Part shown: piece by piece, positions 45,149 to 58,500 of the stretch
Layout of the letters: every line of letters begins with the position of its first letter
Position numbering within the stretch: position 1 is the stretch's first letter
Source: Rhynchosporium graminicola
Taxonomy: Eukaryota > Ascomycota > Leotiomycetes > Helotiales > Ploettnerulaceae
Reading direction: 5' to 3'
Length of the DNA: 64,000 bases
Assembly (NCBI GenBank): GCA_900074885.1
Contig: FJUW01000009.1
Span: 543,349-607,348 of the forward strand
Translations under genes and position numbers: made by a program
Notes under the pieces: generated by a model
Databases searched by the model: none
Told to the model about the DNA's origin: nothing
Seen by the model: only the letters and a program-made list of their open reading frames with translations

Positions 45149-46761
45149 GATTTCGGACGTGGACAGGTAGGATAAGTTGGTGGATTAGAGGTGAATTAAG
45201 ATGGTGGTTCGGTGTCTTGGGAACGGTCTTGGAGTCTTGGAGAGAGGCTTGATAGAGGATTGGTGTCTTGGTATCAATGACTAGATGAGTTGGTTCGCGG
45301 TGTCGTGGTATTAATCGTGGCTGTATCGTGTCGTGGTCTGGTTGTACTATTTTTCTTCACGTTTCCACCAATAGTCGCTGTCAATAAACCAATTGACTCT
45401 CTCTCTCTCTGTCTCAAAGATTCATTCTTTCCGTGAGATGTTCATAGGATGTAAAGGCGAAGCGATGGGAAATGTCCGCCGCCCCTTTTTACACCAAGGA
45501 GGCAGGTCAAATTAAGCAAGTGGGTTGCTGTTCCAAGATCCAAGCTCCGAGACAAGGTTCAGCTGAAATGGCCAAATACCAAGACGTCCCACGTCACAAA
45601 TGCCTTGGCGCGTAAGGCTTAATTGATGTGGCAGAAGAATAATTGGTGCGATGAGAAGCTTTATGCGGAGTGATGCTTACTTATTTCCTGGGCAGGGAAA
45701 CCAAGGAAGTTGAGATATGCTGGCTGATGCTTGGAGTGCGTGATTTTGAGGGATTGTTGGAGAGGATGAGATGAGACAAGAGAGAGAGTAAAATGCAAGC
45801 GTCGTAGATGAAATTGAACGGAAGCAACTCAGGAATGAATAAACCTAGGCCAAGGGATAAAGATATGGTATGTCTTTGACAAAATTTCATGGGAATAACT
45901 GTAAATTGACATCGTTGCAGCATCTCTACTCGGACGTAAAAAATGATATTGATGCTCATACTCATCATCAACAAGACCTGAATAGAACAAATCACAGCTG
46001 CAACTTACACAGCCTCACTGTATCCACCCTCGAAGGCGAGAAAGTCAGATCCAGGCCCCCTTTTAACAGCTGCAGGAGATCTTACATCGCACCAATCACC
46101 TCATTTAGGGATCTTTAACACAAATGATTATCATTGGGGCTGAGCTTCGCCAGCCATGTTCTGCCATACTATATTATGATAGTTCATGCACTGGCTGGTT
46201 CAGCATAAGAAAGTCGAGGAAAGTATCTCTAATTATTGAATTTGTACCGTAGGTAAATTACAAGTATTCTGAGCTTCCAGAAGGTACCTGATGGTTTGGT
46301 ACGCTAATCGTGTAGTTGCGATCCGGGCTCGGGTATACCCGCTCTGACAAGCTGTCAACGTACGAAAAGAGTAGGAAAGGTAAAACTCAAGTTACGGTTT
46401 AGTATCATAACAACTCTAGACCGATATATGGATCACGCCAAAGCGAGATGAGATAGTTCAGATACGGTTTGCCAATATTCAACAGATTTCATCCCCGCAT
46501 AATTGAGGTGTTTATTCTGGAGCTGTCCAGCTCAGTGCGGAGGTCACGCGATCCCTTACTACAATTGTGAATAGAATATATCCTCGCTCGGCACAATCTG
46601 CACATAAACCAATCACACAAACGGAAGAGAGAGTCGTCCTGTTGCACATGTTCCATGCAAGGCTTTGGCTATAAAATACATGGCTATCGCTCGAATACAG
46701 TGGAGTTGTCTTTTTTCATCCCATTTATCTCCTTACGTCACACACTTCCACCCAAGTCACA
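45149..46761. other. Intergenic: exchanger promoter and prohibitin 3' region
   Basis: 1.6 kb with a CT microsatellite near 45398-45415 about 250 bp upstream of the exchanger start. No gene seen. Confidence 0.5.
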
Positions 46762-47803
46762 TCACTTTTTATTCTTATCCTCGTAGCTCTCCACAACATT
46801 CAATCCCAAACCCTCAGAGTCTAAGTACACCTTATTACGACCACCAGCATCCTGTAAGATCTGTGCAATAGCTCTCGCGTTCTCGATTCTCTTCAAGTCA
46901 ACATATGAGCGGGACTTCTTGATAGCATCTCCGATCAGCTCGGCGGAACGGGCTTCTCCCTGGGCGCGGACGACCATGGCTTGCTTCTCTTGGCGGGCTT
47001 TGTCGACGACGAAGGCGGCGCGTTGGGCTTCTTGTTGGGCTACTTGCTTGGCTTCGACTGCGGCTGTGAATTCGGGGGAGAAAGCGAGATGCTGGAAGCA
47101 GACTTATTAGTACCGCGAATTGAAGCTGGAGGAGGGGGAGAGTGGGGGGCATACAGTCAAAGAGACATCATCCAACATAATATCAAATCTCGCCGCACGC
47201 TTCGACAAATTCTCCCTAACTAATCTCGCCACATTCTCACGCTGAGTGATCAACTGCGAAGCATTGAACTGTGCCACTACGCTCTTAAGAACCTCATTGA
47301 CGATCGAAGGTAGAACTCTCTCATCGTAATCTGTGCCTAAAGTTCTGTATATCTGAGGCAGGGCATCGACACGCGGTCTGGAGAGGACACGGCATGTAAT
47401 GTTGACCATCTGCAAATCCTTCGTTCCGGTGAGGGAAGCTACATTGCGTGGTTTCGCTCGAACGTCATAGTCTATTGGTGTCTCGAACCATGGGATCTTA
47501 AAATGGGTTCCTGGATGGCAAAGCTGTTAGTCGCCTCCCTCTCCAAGCTTGAAGATCTCCCAACAGAGTCTGCGTACCTTCACTATAAATCTCCTTACTG
47601 ACACCGCCTATTCTCGTGTATTTGATAGCTCTGTGACCACCATCGACGTTGAAAAGCGCATTATTTCCAACCATGAGAGCTCCTCCTAGCAGAAGTAAAG
47701 AACCGACTCCTCCAGCCACTCCTTTGGGTGATGGACCTCCTGTCTTGCCGGCCTGATTGGCCATCTGTTGAAGCTTCTTCCACGCATCCTGAGGGGTAGA
47801 CAT
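46762..47803 (-). CDS. phb2: Prohibitin-2
   Basis: Exons: 47803-47578, 47510-47155 and 47091-46762; 303 residues, the usual PHB2 length. The N-terminal membrane anchor ([13 protein letters not shown]) is at about 32-45. The SPFH domain follows with [20 protein letters not shown] and [13 protein letters not shown] coiled coil rich in Ala/Gln/Glu (about 195-260) mediates ring assembly. With prohibitin-1 it forms ring complexes in the mitochondrial inner membrane that stabilise membrane proteins and regulate m-AAA proteases. It is divergent from the Rna15 gene. Confidence 0.95.
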
Positions 47804-48283
47804 CTTGAAAGATCAGGGATGAGCGTCGAGATGATGTGGTTGAAGTGGTGACGGTAATGGCGCCGTGTGTGGTGAGAAGTGAATATCAAGCGGCCAAAAG
47901 TACTAGTGCATTTCAGCCGCGCTAATTCTCCACACTCTACTAGCGCGATAACCTTGAACCTCAAACCCGGCGCGCGGGTCTCCGTTTGCCGACTCAATCT
48001 TCAACAAACACCACGACAACACATCTGAAGAGCTAATCTGGCATATCTTGAGCTGCATAGGGCAGGATACGAAGGACTTGCAGTATTAGAATAGCCAGAA
48101 ACACTTTTTTCAAAGACTTCTGTGCCATTTTCTTTCATTCAATCTGCTCCACATATAAGGTGACAAGTGATTTTTCACATTCCTGAAGACCAGACAGCAC
48201 ATCAACCTTGCTGTTTGTCGAGCTACTTGTGATCTTGCCTCTGTCTTCCTTTACCAGCTGCGAGTGCTCGAGCTCACTCCAAG
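47804..48283. promoter_or_regulatory. Shared divergent promoter, prohibitin-2 / CstF-64
   Basis: 480 bp between opposite starts. It includes a GC-rich core near 47968-47982 (CCCGGCGCGCGGGTC). No TATA box is evident, as is usual for housekeeping pairs. Confidence 0.5.
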
Positions 48284-49439
48284 ATGTCTAAGGCACCTTC
48301 GAAGTCTGTTTTCGTCGGCAACATCCCATATGGTGAGTGATCCTCCTCGAACATTGCACAGCACTGACATCTAGCAGGCCTTACAGAGGAGCAGATCATT
48401 CGAATATTCAGCACAGCAGGGAAGGTCTTGAACTTCAGACTGGTATATGATAGGGAGACTGGGCGACCAAAAGGCTTTGGCTTCGTCGAGTTTCCAGATT
48501 CAGGTTCGTTGCTATACGCCCGCCTTCAGCACAAGCCAATTGACCATTGCTCTTTCCTACAGACTCCGCAGCATCTGCAGTACGAAATCTCAACGACCAT
48601 GAGATCATGAACCGCAAGCTACGCGTTGATTTCTCCAACGATGGAGACAACGACGATACAGTACGTCCACTCCACCTCATCATCCTATTCCGGCTAACAA
48701 AACACAGGCCGCACCAGCAGGATATCAACATCAACCTCCTCCCATGGCCTTCCCAATGCCAATGCAAATGCCATCCAACGGCTTTCCCCCACCACCGCCC
48801 AACCAAGACAACAATCGAAATTCTTCCATCCCTCCTCTGCCTCTCGGTGTCGACCTACCAGCTGGACTCAATTGTCCTGACGCTATCTCACGAACCCTCA
48901 ACACCCTTCCTCCAGCACAACTCCTCGACGTCCTCTCCCAAATGAAAACATTGGCTACTACTGACGCCGCGCGCGCCACCGAGCTCCTGAACCAAGCGCC
49001 CCAGCTCTCATACGCTATCTTTCAAGCTTTGCTCTTAATGGGACTCGTATCAACGGAAGCGCTCTCCTCAGTCGTCGAACAAGCATCCGCTGCTCCACCA
49101 CTACAAATGCCTCCGCAGCAACAACAACAGCAGCAGTACGCTGCTCCATCGAGTAGTTATCCTCCTGGTTTTCCACCTCCACCACCACATATGAGTGGAC
49201 AGTTAGGTTTGCAGATGGGTACGCCGCCTGTACATGGACAGGGCTATCCTCCACCTCCCCCTCCACAGCAGCGCGCTCCACCGCCGCAGCAGCAACAAGT
49301 AGCACAGCAGCAGCAGTCAAATCCGGAAACGGAGGCATTAATGGCGCAGGTTATGGCTATGCCGCAGGAGTTGATTGATAGTCTACCACCTGCAGACCGG
49401 GCACAATTGTTGGCTTTGAGGGCTAGTTATGGTAGATGA
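48284..49439 (+). CDS. rna15: Cleavage stimulation factor subunit 2 (CstF-64 / Rna15)
   Basis: Exons: 48284-48332, 48378-48503, 48563-48660 and 48708-49439; 334 residues. An RRM occupies residues ~8-85, with RNP2 V-F-V-G-N-I and RNP1 K-G-F-G-F-V-E-F. The hinge (about 130-210) has P-x-A-Q-L-L-D-V-L-S-Q-M-K. A Pro/Gln-rich stretch with Q-runs and P-runs (about 217-300) follows. The C-terminal helical domain ends with M-P-Q-E-L-I-D-S-L-P-P-A-D-R-A-Q-L-L-A-L. The protein binds GU/A-rich sequence downstream of or near the poly(A) site and partners Rna14/CstF-77 through the hinge, in nuclear 3'-end processing. Confidence 0.93.
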
Positions 49440-51497
49440 TTTGATGTGACTAGATACTGCTTTGATACGATAAGGCTTCTAGTTCCTTCAGAAGGCCATG
49501 GGAGCAAAAATGGTTCGTGGATCTGAAGAAGGAATAAGCAGCAAGGTTAGGGGAAGTAGTCGAAAAAGATGCCACTTCTACCAGACAGACATATTATCTG
49601 ACACCTTGTCTGACGGGTAGAGCCGTAGCTTGATAAAGAAAAACTCAATTAAAAGATTTCTTTTCGGGTCGAAATAACCTACATTCTTGGCTCCAAACAC
49701 CCGTAAAGCGTGTGTTGATATTTCGTATGGGTTGGGGTTATCATAGCCTCTCTAAAGTTCTCAAAGATACTGGATCAACCTGAGCGTAGAAATCTATACT
49801 ATACTATCTCACAATACGTGCTAACGTACGGCATGTTACATTGCCTTAGTTACACACAGTAGATTTCGAGTGTGCAGTACTTTTCAAGAGAGATTAAATC
49901 TTTATCATGACTGATACTTACCTCTGTCTTGTCGATAACTAGATACCACAACCTTTCGAAGAGGACAAGTCAGGCAGAGTGGCCCGACCCCGGCAAAGGG
50001 AGTGGCCCGACACATCAAGCTTAGACTTTGAAGTAGTGCTCCTTCGAAAGTGGAAAGTTTGAATTTAGATATTCAGATTCAAGGTCGGAGAAATAACTTC
50101 GAACTACGGACATATTAGGTCATGATGGGATCGTCTAAATACTACCTATTTTTGAGATGAAATTCCATACCTAGTAGTTAGTTAGATCTTCTAGGTAGGG
50201 CAGAGGCAGAAGCAGAGCAGGCATTCGAGTCTCTCGAGCCTGAGAGTTCAGGCCTGAGTATGCCTAGCAGGCAGGGCCAACAGGGCTAGGGGCCATGGGG
50301 CGTTAAGCTTATATTCCTTCAAAGTATAATCATCAGGATATCTCACTCCTTTTGAAGAACTTTATACCTTTTTTTTTTTCCCCCACGAGTACAACTGACT
50401 ATCTAGTTTGAATGGATAAGCACTATCAGATCACGCGGATAGCTTATTTGAATCCTTGACCTACTCTCTCGAACTTTTCTTATGTAGAGCTCGAAGTTAG
50501 ATTCACGGTTTTTATCTCTTCGATTTTCGAGAGTCGGTCAGGGATCGGTCGGGAGCTACCTAGATATCGGCCCACGGGAAGTATAAGCGCCAGGCCGGTA
50601 CTACCAAATACATGGACGAAAGTGCCTCACCTGCCTCAATAGGCAAAAGGCAATAGGCTTCAAGTCGAAGCTTTGTTGGAAATCGCGCTATGTCATGTCA
50701 TTGACCTCACACCGCACAATGGACATGACATGCATTGCGGAGCACCAGACTAGACTCATGTTCCTGTCTGGTCGCATTGCGAACTGGACGGGACGCAATC
50801 ACAGTCTTCTCACTCTCACTCTTGTGGTTTTCTATGGTGCGTGCCAGCACGTGCAGATATACGTCGCCGCGAGATACATGTACATATTGTTCTCGTGTAC
50901 CGTTCCCGCCTCTCTTCTCCCGGCAGCCTACCGATCATTTGTCACTTACGATAACGATACCGGCTTCACCTGCCTTCGCCTTCGATACCTGCAGGTGGCT
51001 TTCCAGCAATCGCTTATCCTTCTTCCGCGGATATAATCTACACTTCCTGAGGTTTCCCCGTAAGTGACGGCATCTGCGGGGTCTAAAGCGACCCCCGATC
51101 TGCCGTCCCACTCCTGTGCCTAGATATCCATCTAGCCAGTCGATTTTCTTGAGAAAATTCCGTCAGGCAATGTAGTATCAGATGAGCATTGTGATCTACA
51201 ATACCTAAGCTTTATCCACTTGCTTGGCATGGGTAGTGTCTCCCCTCCTTAGGTACCACCTACCTGAATACGGAAGGTATCTATGAGCGATCGCTACCTA
51301 CCTTAGTCGAGATACCCTTAACGGTATACACGTCTACGCATCTGTATCCCTCTAGGTAGGTACTTTAACTGCAAGCTAGGTTCTAGCTTCCTTAGGTAGA
51401 TATTTTCCTTCTTGTTGATTGATATCTCCTTCCCCTCTCCTCGAGTCTTTGATATTTCTGCTCATCTCATCTCATACTCGCTTCTCCGACTATCACG
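49440..51497. other. 2-kb upstream region of the DPP V gene
   Basis: No ORF with support. The part from about 50150 is unusual: the motif CTAGGTAG / CTACCTAG and shortened forms recurs many times up to 51400 (see next entry). Confidence 0.5.
50150..51400. promoter_or_regulatory. Cluster of CTAGGTAGG / CCTACCTA-type motifs
   Basis: Occurrences include CTAGGTAGGG near 50192, CTACCTAGAT near 50557, CCTAGATATC near 51119, CCTTAGGTACCACCTACCTG near 51247, CTACCTACCTTAG near 51295, CTCTAGGTAGGTAC near 51350 and CCTTAGGTAGATA near 51390. The densest part is within 250 bp of the DPP V start. They may be factor-binding sites or a dispersed low-complexity repeat. Confidence 0.45.
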
Positions 51498-54128
51498 ATG
51501 GTACTACTCTTGCCATCCCATATGGGTCTCCTGACCCTGGTAGCTACGATCATCTCCCTTACTACAGCAACTTACAACACAAATGCTACCAGGCAATTCA
51601 CACCAGAGGAAATGCTCAGTGTATCCCGGCGGGGATCTGCTCTCCCTAATGCCGCGGGTACACTAGCGCTTTACACCACCACGCAGTATAGCTTCAAAAA
51701 CCATAGTAATGCTCATGGATTATGGGTTATGAATCTGACAAATAACGAAAGCTGGTTATACACCAATTCCAGTGCAGTCAGTGATCTGGTCTGGTTGGAT
51801 GGAAATACGTTTGTTTGGTTCGTGAGCGAGAAGGGTGGGAATACAAGTGTAGTTGTGGGAGATGCTACAACTCCTGAGGTTGAGTGAGTTGTACTCTCCC
51901 AATTTATTTCAACCTGACCCTACTCCCAGAATTGCAATCTCGGAACTTTGAAATTTGACTGACCTGATAATACAAGACCTAATTCTGCTGGATCAATTCC
52001 AGGTCCAGTCAGTGGACTTAAGCTCGTGTCGACTGGCAATGGCACTTGGGGATATGCTTTTACTGGCTCTGCTGCGAGGAATGGAAGTATTTACAATCCA
52101 GCTCTTGCCGAAAAACTTCGCTCAGCTGGCATGTTATATACGCATATTTTTGTTCGGCATTGGGACACTTGTAAGCAATTCCCCTAAACATCAAGGACTC
52201 GCTGATACGTTGCAGATGTCACTCCCCAGAAGAACAGCGTTTGGTATGGCACACTATCATCTCACAACAGCAATGGCACCACCGGATTTTCGATCAGCGA
52301 GCCGGTCAATGCTTTGAACGGAACTGGATTTGAATCTCCTGTCCCTGTAACCGGTGGGACAGATCAGTGAGTATTCAGTTTTCTAGAGAACGATTAAATG
52401 CTAACATAGCTAGATACGCTATTAGCACCAAAGGTCTTGCATTTATCGCCAAAGATCTCACACTTTTAAAGCCCATATACACCAAATCAGACGTTTGGTA
52501 CATTCCTCTCTCAAACTTCACATGCGCACCACCTGCACCGCAAGCAGTACTCACTCCAGGAATGGAAGGTGCATCATCTGCGCTCGTCTTCTCGCCTACC
52601 AATTCCTCGCTATCATTTGTCCGCATGAAAGACCATTCATACGAGTCGGACAAAAATCGTATCTTCACCGTCTCAGACGTAACCAAGAACCTAAACGCCA
52701 CCGAAATCCACGCCACAGACGACGGAACCGGTTCATGGGATCGCAGTCCTGGCTCCCTGGTCTACAGCAAAGATGGCAAGATTCTCTACGCTGTAGCAGA
52801 AGATTTCGCACGCACGCGTCTCTTTAGCATGTCTTCTGATCCTTCGCAAGCACAGACTCCAGCACTTATTTTCAGTGAAGGCAGAGTGTCTAATGTGCAA
52901 TGGCTTGCAGGTAACAAGCTGCTCGTGAGCAGTAGTTCATTTCTCGATAACTCCATCTACTCCTCAGTAGATCCCACCACAGCAGCCAGTAGTAACGCCA
53001 CAAGCGGCATCACGCTGCTCTCTGCAAACTTGGGATTTGGTACCAAATGGGGACTTTCTCGAAGTCAAATTGAGGACGTGTATTACAAGGGATATGGTGA
53101 TTATATGGTTCACGCTTTTGTCATTAAGCCTTCGACCTTTAAGAAGAATGAGACGTATCCGTTGATGTTCTATGTGCACGGTGGCCCACAAGGTGCGACG
53201 CAGGATGCATGGTCTAGCGGGTGGAATATGATGCTTTGGGCTGAACAAGGTGTATGTATATCTTCCCAAGATCTCGTTTCTCGCATGTTACAGCTACCTC
53301 TTGACGGGGAAGGCGCGATCACTGGCCTTTGTAAGGTGTTCATAATAAGTCTGACATTCTTACTTGCAGTACGTCGTCGTAGCTTTCAACCCTACTGGCT
53401 CGACCGGCTTCGGACAGAACCTTACAGACGGTATCCAAAATCAGTGGTAGGTCTTTCCTCCTCCTATTTCAAACCTCCAAGATCTTTCCTTTAGAAGAGC
53501 ATCTCTGCCTTTAATTCCGGCACGAAGAACTAACTTCCCAACCAGGGGCGGCCGCCCATACCAAGACCTCGTTCTCGGCTGGGACTTCATCTGCTCCAAC
53601 CTTCCCTACGTAAACACCTCCCGTGCTATGGCCGCTGGCGCCTCCTACGGCGGCTACATGATGAACTGGATCCAAGGCCAACCACTAGGCCGCAACTTTA
53701 AAGCTTTATTCACACACGACGGGCCCTTCTCCACCCTCAACATGGCCTCCACCGACGAGCTCTGGTTCCCAGAGCACGATTTCAATGGCACCCTCTCTCA
53801 AAACTGGGACAACTACGCGCGCTGGGACCCAGCCAATCACACCGATCAATGGAGCACACCACATCTCATTGTCCATTCCGAGCTGGATTACAGATTGCCC
53901 GTTAGCGAGGGCATGGCGACTTTTAATATATTGCAGGAACGCGGGGTGGAGAGCGCGATGTTGATATTCCCGGATGAGAATCATTGGGTCTTGAAGCAGG
54001 AGAACAGTTTGGTGTGGCATAGGACGGCATTTGGGTTTTTGAACAAGCATGTTGGCTTGCCGACTCCTGGGGAAGGAAATGATGAGGTTGTCGACGCGGT
54101 GTTGATGGATGGGGAATGGGACTATTAG
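51498..54128 (+). CDS. Secreted dipeptidyl-peptidase V (S9C prolyl oligopeptidase family)
   Basis: Exons: 51498-51883, 51977-52170, 52216-52366, 52414-53251, 53370-53446 and 53546-54128; 742 residues, close to the ~720 usual for fungal DPP V. A hydrophobic leader (residues 1-24) is a signal peptide. The N-terminal beta-propeller spans about 35-440 and carries many N-x-S/T sites. The alpha/beta-hydrolase domain follows, with the oxyanion segment Y-V-H-G-G-P-Q. The catalytic triad reads Ser582 (G-A-S-Y-G-G), Asp663 (S-E-L-D-Y-R) and His695 (E-N-H-W). It releases X-Ala, His-Ser and similar dipeptides outside the cell; homologues are dermatophyte and Aspergillus antigens. All splice phases agree. 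Intact. Confidence 0.93.
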
Positions 54129-54960
54129 ATGATGAGGGATTGAGAGGCCACTTCTCTGAAATTTAGGCACTTGAGATTATCTGATCCTGTTTACTTAGCG
54201 TGGAGGATATCAAATCAATAACTGTCTAGAGCCATACATTCTGAAGATACAGACATAAATACAAAATACAACAAAATAAAACACAGCCCAGAACAGTAGA
54301 CCCAAGCCCTCGCCTAAATCGAGTTACACTTCAATCGTAAAAGCGCACGGTTAGTGCTCTACACTTACTTGCCGAATGTCTGTCCACTCGAGAGTATCGC
54401 GAATGCTTTCCATTCGGCAGATGTTGGTGAATGTAGCTTTTCTTCCTTTTTACCTTTGTACCTTGAGTGGGTTGCGATATTAGATACGAACTAGGATTGA
54501 TCATGGTTTTTTTGTGTTTGTAATAAGGGGAAGAAAGACATCGAGACCGAGATCTCATTCTTATCTCTCAATCTAAGATTCTTGGTTTCGTAAATGTTCA
54601 TGAACACATAGATTGAGACGTACCCGTCCGTGTTTCAAATGCTATATTCCGGACCTGGATTGAGGAGTTGGATTGTTGCTATAATTCTTACCCAGCATCG
54701 ACATGTAGTAAGCGGATAAAATTGAATACGCCGGGAATGCAGTTCGAAACAGTGAAGTTTTGCATATCTATGTAAAAAAAATAAGAAAAATTACAGATTC
54801 GCTCGTCCAAGACAGACAGACTACTTGATTGGTTTTCCATACCGGAAAGCTCTCCCATCGTGATTCTTCTTTACTCCTTCACTTCGAGGATGAAAAGTCC
54901 CCATCGCACTTCTCCTTCTCGATCAAAGATCAACGTCCAATTTGGCCTGTCTACGCTGCC
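54129..54960. other. Intergenic, DPP V 3' region
   Basis: AT-rich 3' UTR-like DNA with several AATAAA-like stretches near 54270-54290. No gene seen. Confidence 0.45.
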
Positions 54961-55572
54961 CTACTCCTTCTTCCCAGATTTGACCCCAAGTCCTAACTTA
55001 AGTCCCCTTCTTCCGCCCCAACGCTGCCGAACAGCAGCCAAATCGAAGTCTTCAAGCGGATGACCCACCCCAACTTTCCGCGCAATATACTTCAACTCCG
55101 CCAAGGTCGGCGGACCATGTTGAGGCATCTGAGCTTTTCACGCTACCATTGATTGTATGCAAACCGGCATCGTCACCATGAGGGATCTCGACAATATGCT
55201 CGCTGGTCTTGATGCCAGAATCATCATATGTGACTTTCGGGACTGAAGGAGTACCAGTGGGAATCGGTGCATCGTGGTTGAATGAGCCGTCAGGGCTGAC
55301 AATTTTTTCCAGGTTCCGGGCGATGGCGGAGAGCTCGGCGAGCGTGGGTTGAGGACCATCAGGGTATTGGGTTGCGAAGGCGTGGACGACGGCTTGGAGG
55401 TTGGGTTTCCGCCAGGCTTGGCAGGGATGGTCAACCATTTGGGCTTTTTGGTTGAGACTGGAGCTGACGAGCCGCCTATGACCATTACTTAGGGTTTAAA
55501 TCGGAATTGGAAAATTTAAGGAATTACCGGAAGAGGAACTAGCGGCACTATCTCTGCTTTTAAATCAGACAT
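54961..55572 (-). CDS. Unresolved small gene with a duplicated T-L-A-E-L motif
   Basis: ATG at 55572 begins M-S-D-L-K-A-E-I-V-P-L-V and runs into a GTAATT...CATAG intron-like stretch. The best protein-like frame downstream contains N-L-Q-A-V-V-H-A-F, then P-T-L-A-E-L-S-A-I-A-R-N-L. A second frame near 55110-54961 contains P-P-T-L-A-E-L-K-Y-I-A-R-K-V-G-V, followed by D-L-A-A-V-R-Q-R-W and a Gly/Lys-rich end at 54961. The obvious splice choices do not join these three pieces in phase, so either the model has an intron I cannot place or the gene has a frameshift. Family unknown. Confidence 0.35.
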
Positions 55573-58500
55573 GATGAGAACTACGATTGACGAGATTGCA
55601 AATTTCGGAATGATTGGAGGTAGTGTGATAGACGGAGGAGGAAGTCAAGATCTGCTGATTCTTGAGGTTGCAAGTCCGGAAGACTTGCACATAAGTTGGC
55701 ATTTGAATCCGAAGGTATATTCCTCTGGATGTTAGTATTGCTTCTGGGAGATAAGCAGTTACTTTGTGATGAAGGTGAATCCGTTTGCTGTATGTTCGGT
55801 CGCCTGTGAAACGGAGAACAAAGAAGATCCATTTCTAAACTCAACACCAAGTCATCCATAGGAGTGAAAGAAGCTTCCATCTCAATTCTATCGCCGGAGC
55901 GTGCAGGATCTTGCTGTCTTTTCCGTATGTACCCATCATAAGTTCTTACGGTTCTTGAGTTTCATTGTTATATCAAAGCAGCTTACCACATCTGTGGCAC
56001 CACCTGGTAAGGAATAAGCCCAGCTTCAGGAAATTTGTAATTCTTAAATGATCCTTCCAGGCAGCCTTCCTTTGGCTCTCTTCGAATCTAGCCTCCAGTT
56101 ATCTCGAGGGGTTAAAGCACTATTATCAACGATGGCAAAGCGGAAATTACGTGTCCTGAAGCGAATTCAGCATGAGTCCGCAGTAGTCTCAATCTCACAG
56201 GGAATTTTTCACCTCCTACAGTGTATCTTTCCAGTTTAGACGTGTCTTTCAGTTTCCAGTTTTCGCAGCTACTCAGACGAGTTTCCAATACCGCTGCCCT
56301 TTGCATACGAGATGGCTTCAGATGGTGGGGCTGTCCCTCGCTTCAAAGACAGAAAGTAAAACTTTGATTACTGAGGTAATATATCAGGGGAAGATCTCGA
56401 TGATACGGATGCATATTGCTGATGTGAATTGGGGTATACGTGAAGTGGGCGGTGAGGAGTGAGAAAGTGGAGTGGGCTGTTATCTCTCGTTTTCCTATTT
56501 GAGGCCGCATTTAAATCTCTTGAGATATCAGTGGCTATTCGATAGACACGTAGATTGCATCCAGCTGATCGTCAAAGTTGCAAAGCCGCGAGAGAGAGGA
56601 AAGTCGAGAACACGTCACGTGATACTAGCCCTGCCAAAATAAGGTACCGACTCGTTTTGGGAGTTAAGAAGAAATATCAAACATTCTTCTCGTTTGCTTC
56701 TCTCGTGAGTCAACTAATGTTTCAATTCGCTTTCAATCGCTCTGGTGTTGTTTATTAAGCAGGCTCATCATTGTTTACAAACGCTCCAGCTAGGCGAGCC
56801 CTCTTAACCTGCTCTGAATCAAGTCTGAAGACCATGTTTTGCTTCAACGGCAAATCCAGTAAAGTCATGTTTGTACCAGCTGCAATATCCTGTTGCATGC
56901 TACGGACTCTGGGATTGTGTCCCGGAATACAAATTCGGGAGACACTCGGTAGTCAGTGCCCAAGACACGACCTACCACTTACCGATGATTGAACTTCTTA
57001 GCAAGATAAGATATGTCTGGTTTGGTGAAAGACTGAAAGTACGGGAGTATTGATCAGCCAGCGATAGATGATCGAAGTTAACTCTGAGCCTTTCTCTATT
57101 TTCTGTAACTAGGTAAGGCGGGAGGAATTCTCATTTAAATCATCATGCAGCAATGTCACTTTGGCAAAGTCATCACATAATTTTGTGACATTGAAAACAC
57201 GCGACGTGCAGCAAAACTTTCCGAGTGAAACTAAAAACGGCCCGGCCCGTTCTCGGGGTATCGTAGGGTTGTCCGTTTAAGCGAATAGGACATATATGTC
57301 AGGTCAGGGAGCAAATATTACGTTTGATTTTCGGCTTCCAAACCTGTGAGATGAAGTGGGAGGCGTGTAACAGGCAGAGTATCCAGAGCTGGAGAACACT
57401 TCTGTATTTCTAAACAAATGTTGGGTTAGCGTAGTACTTTTGGCCATGTATTAGATACACGCTTCATATAATGTACAATCTACCGACAATAAACATCAAT
57501 GGCAGAACACGAATGACAGCAGTCGCTCATATGATAACATGAAGTCTGTCCTGAAGTCTGAGTAGCTTGGTAGATCTAATAGCTGCGAATATATAATCCT
57601 GTCTTTGAACGAGGATCGAAATTGTACAACCCTCCGAGAATCAAGCTTTACGACATGCGAAATTCAAGGATCGCTCTAGTCGGAAGGCCTCAAACGATCT
57701 TGATGTGCTTAATGTACTATATACGCAGGAAACTTTTGCATGTCGTCTGATCTGATATATAGCTTTGAAGACATAAACCTCAGGAGTGCAGATCGACGAT
57801 TATCAACTCCGTATCGTGACCACCAGCAAATACCTGGCTAGTGTATATATTCTCGTTTATTCCCCTCTTGAAGCGACCTTGTTAGGAACTTTACTTTTGC
57901 CCATTGGGTCAAGTTCTGGGACTCATGATAGCATGTCACGATTCGCATGTGATTCTCTGGTGTTGGTGCTAAAGCTTCTTTCTCCTTCAAATTTGATGGA
58001 TCTATAATTCGCTCGTTCTTTGACTGCTTCAAGTCATGATTAGCATTTGGCGGAAAGGTGAGCAAGCGATCCAGCCTCTAGCTCCTGGAGGACCATAAGA
58101 ATGACTTCAGATTAGCAGCACAGCATCATGGGTAGGAATACGGCCATTACCTTCAATGAAGATGGTGCGGAGTTGAGAGGGGCATTTTTTTCTTTTGCTG
58201 GAGTGGAGGATATACATTCAAGGAAATTTAGGGGAACCCGGACACCGTCAAGGAGTATACAACCTTATTTATCGCCAAATGGGTGGCAGTTGATAACGTT
58301 TACTCTGGGGGGTATAGGAAGCTGGGGACTGTGCTTGCGAAAGAGCTTTGACAAAGTAACGAAAAGAAGTAAACTTCATAACAGAAACGAGACCTCGCCG
58401 CTGACATCTAGGCCCACTAGAATGAGAGCGTATTGGCTTGCACTCTCAACTATTCAAGCTTACCCAAAATTCCATCGCGGAAATGCACTTATCGTGAGTG

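Noticed and set aside
53706..54170. 154-codon minus ORF
   Set aside because: Antisense to the catalytic exon of DPP V; no independent protein features.
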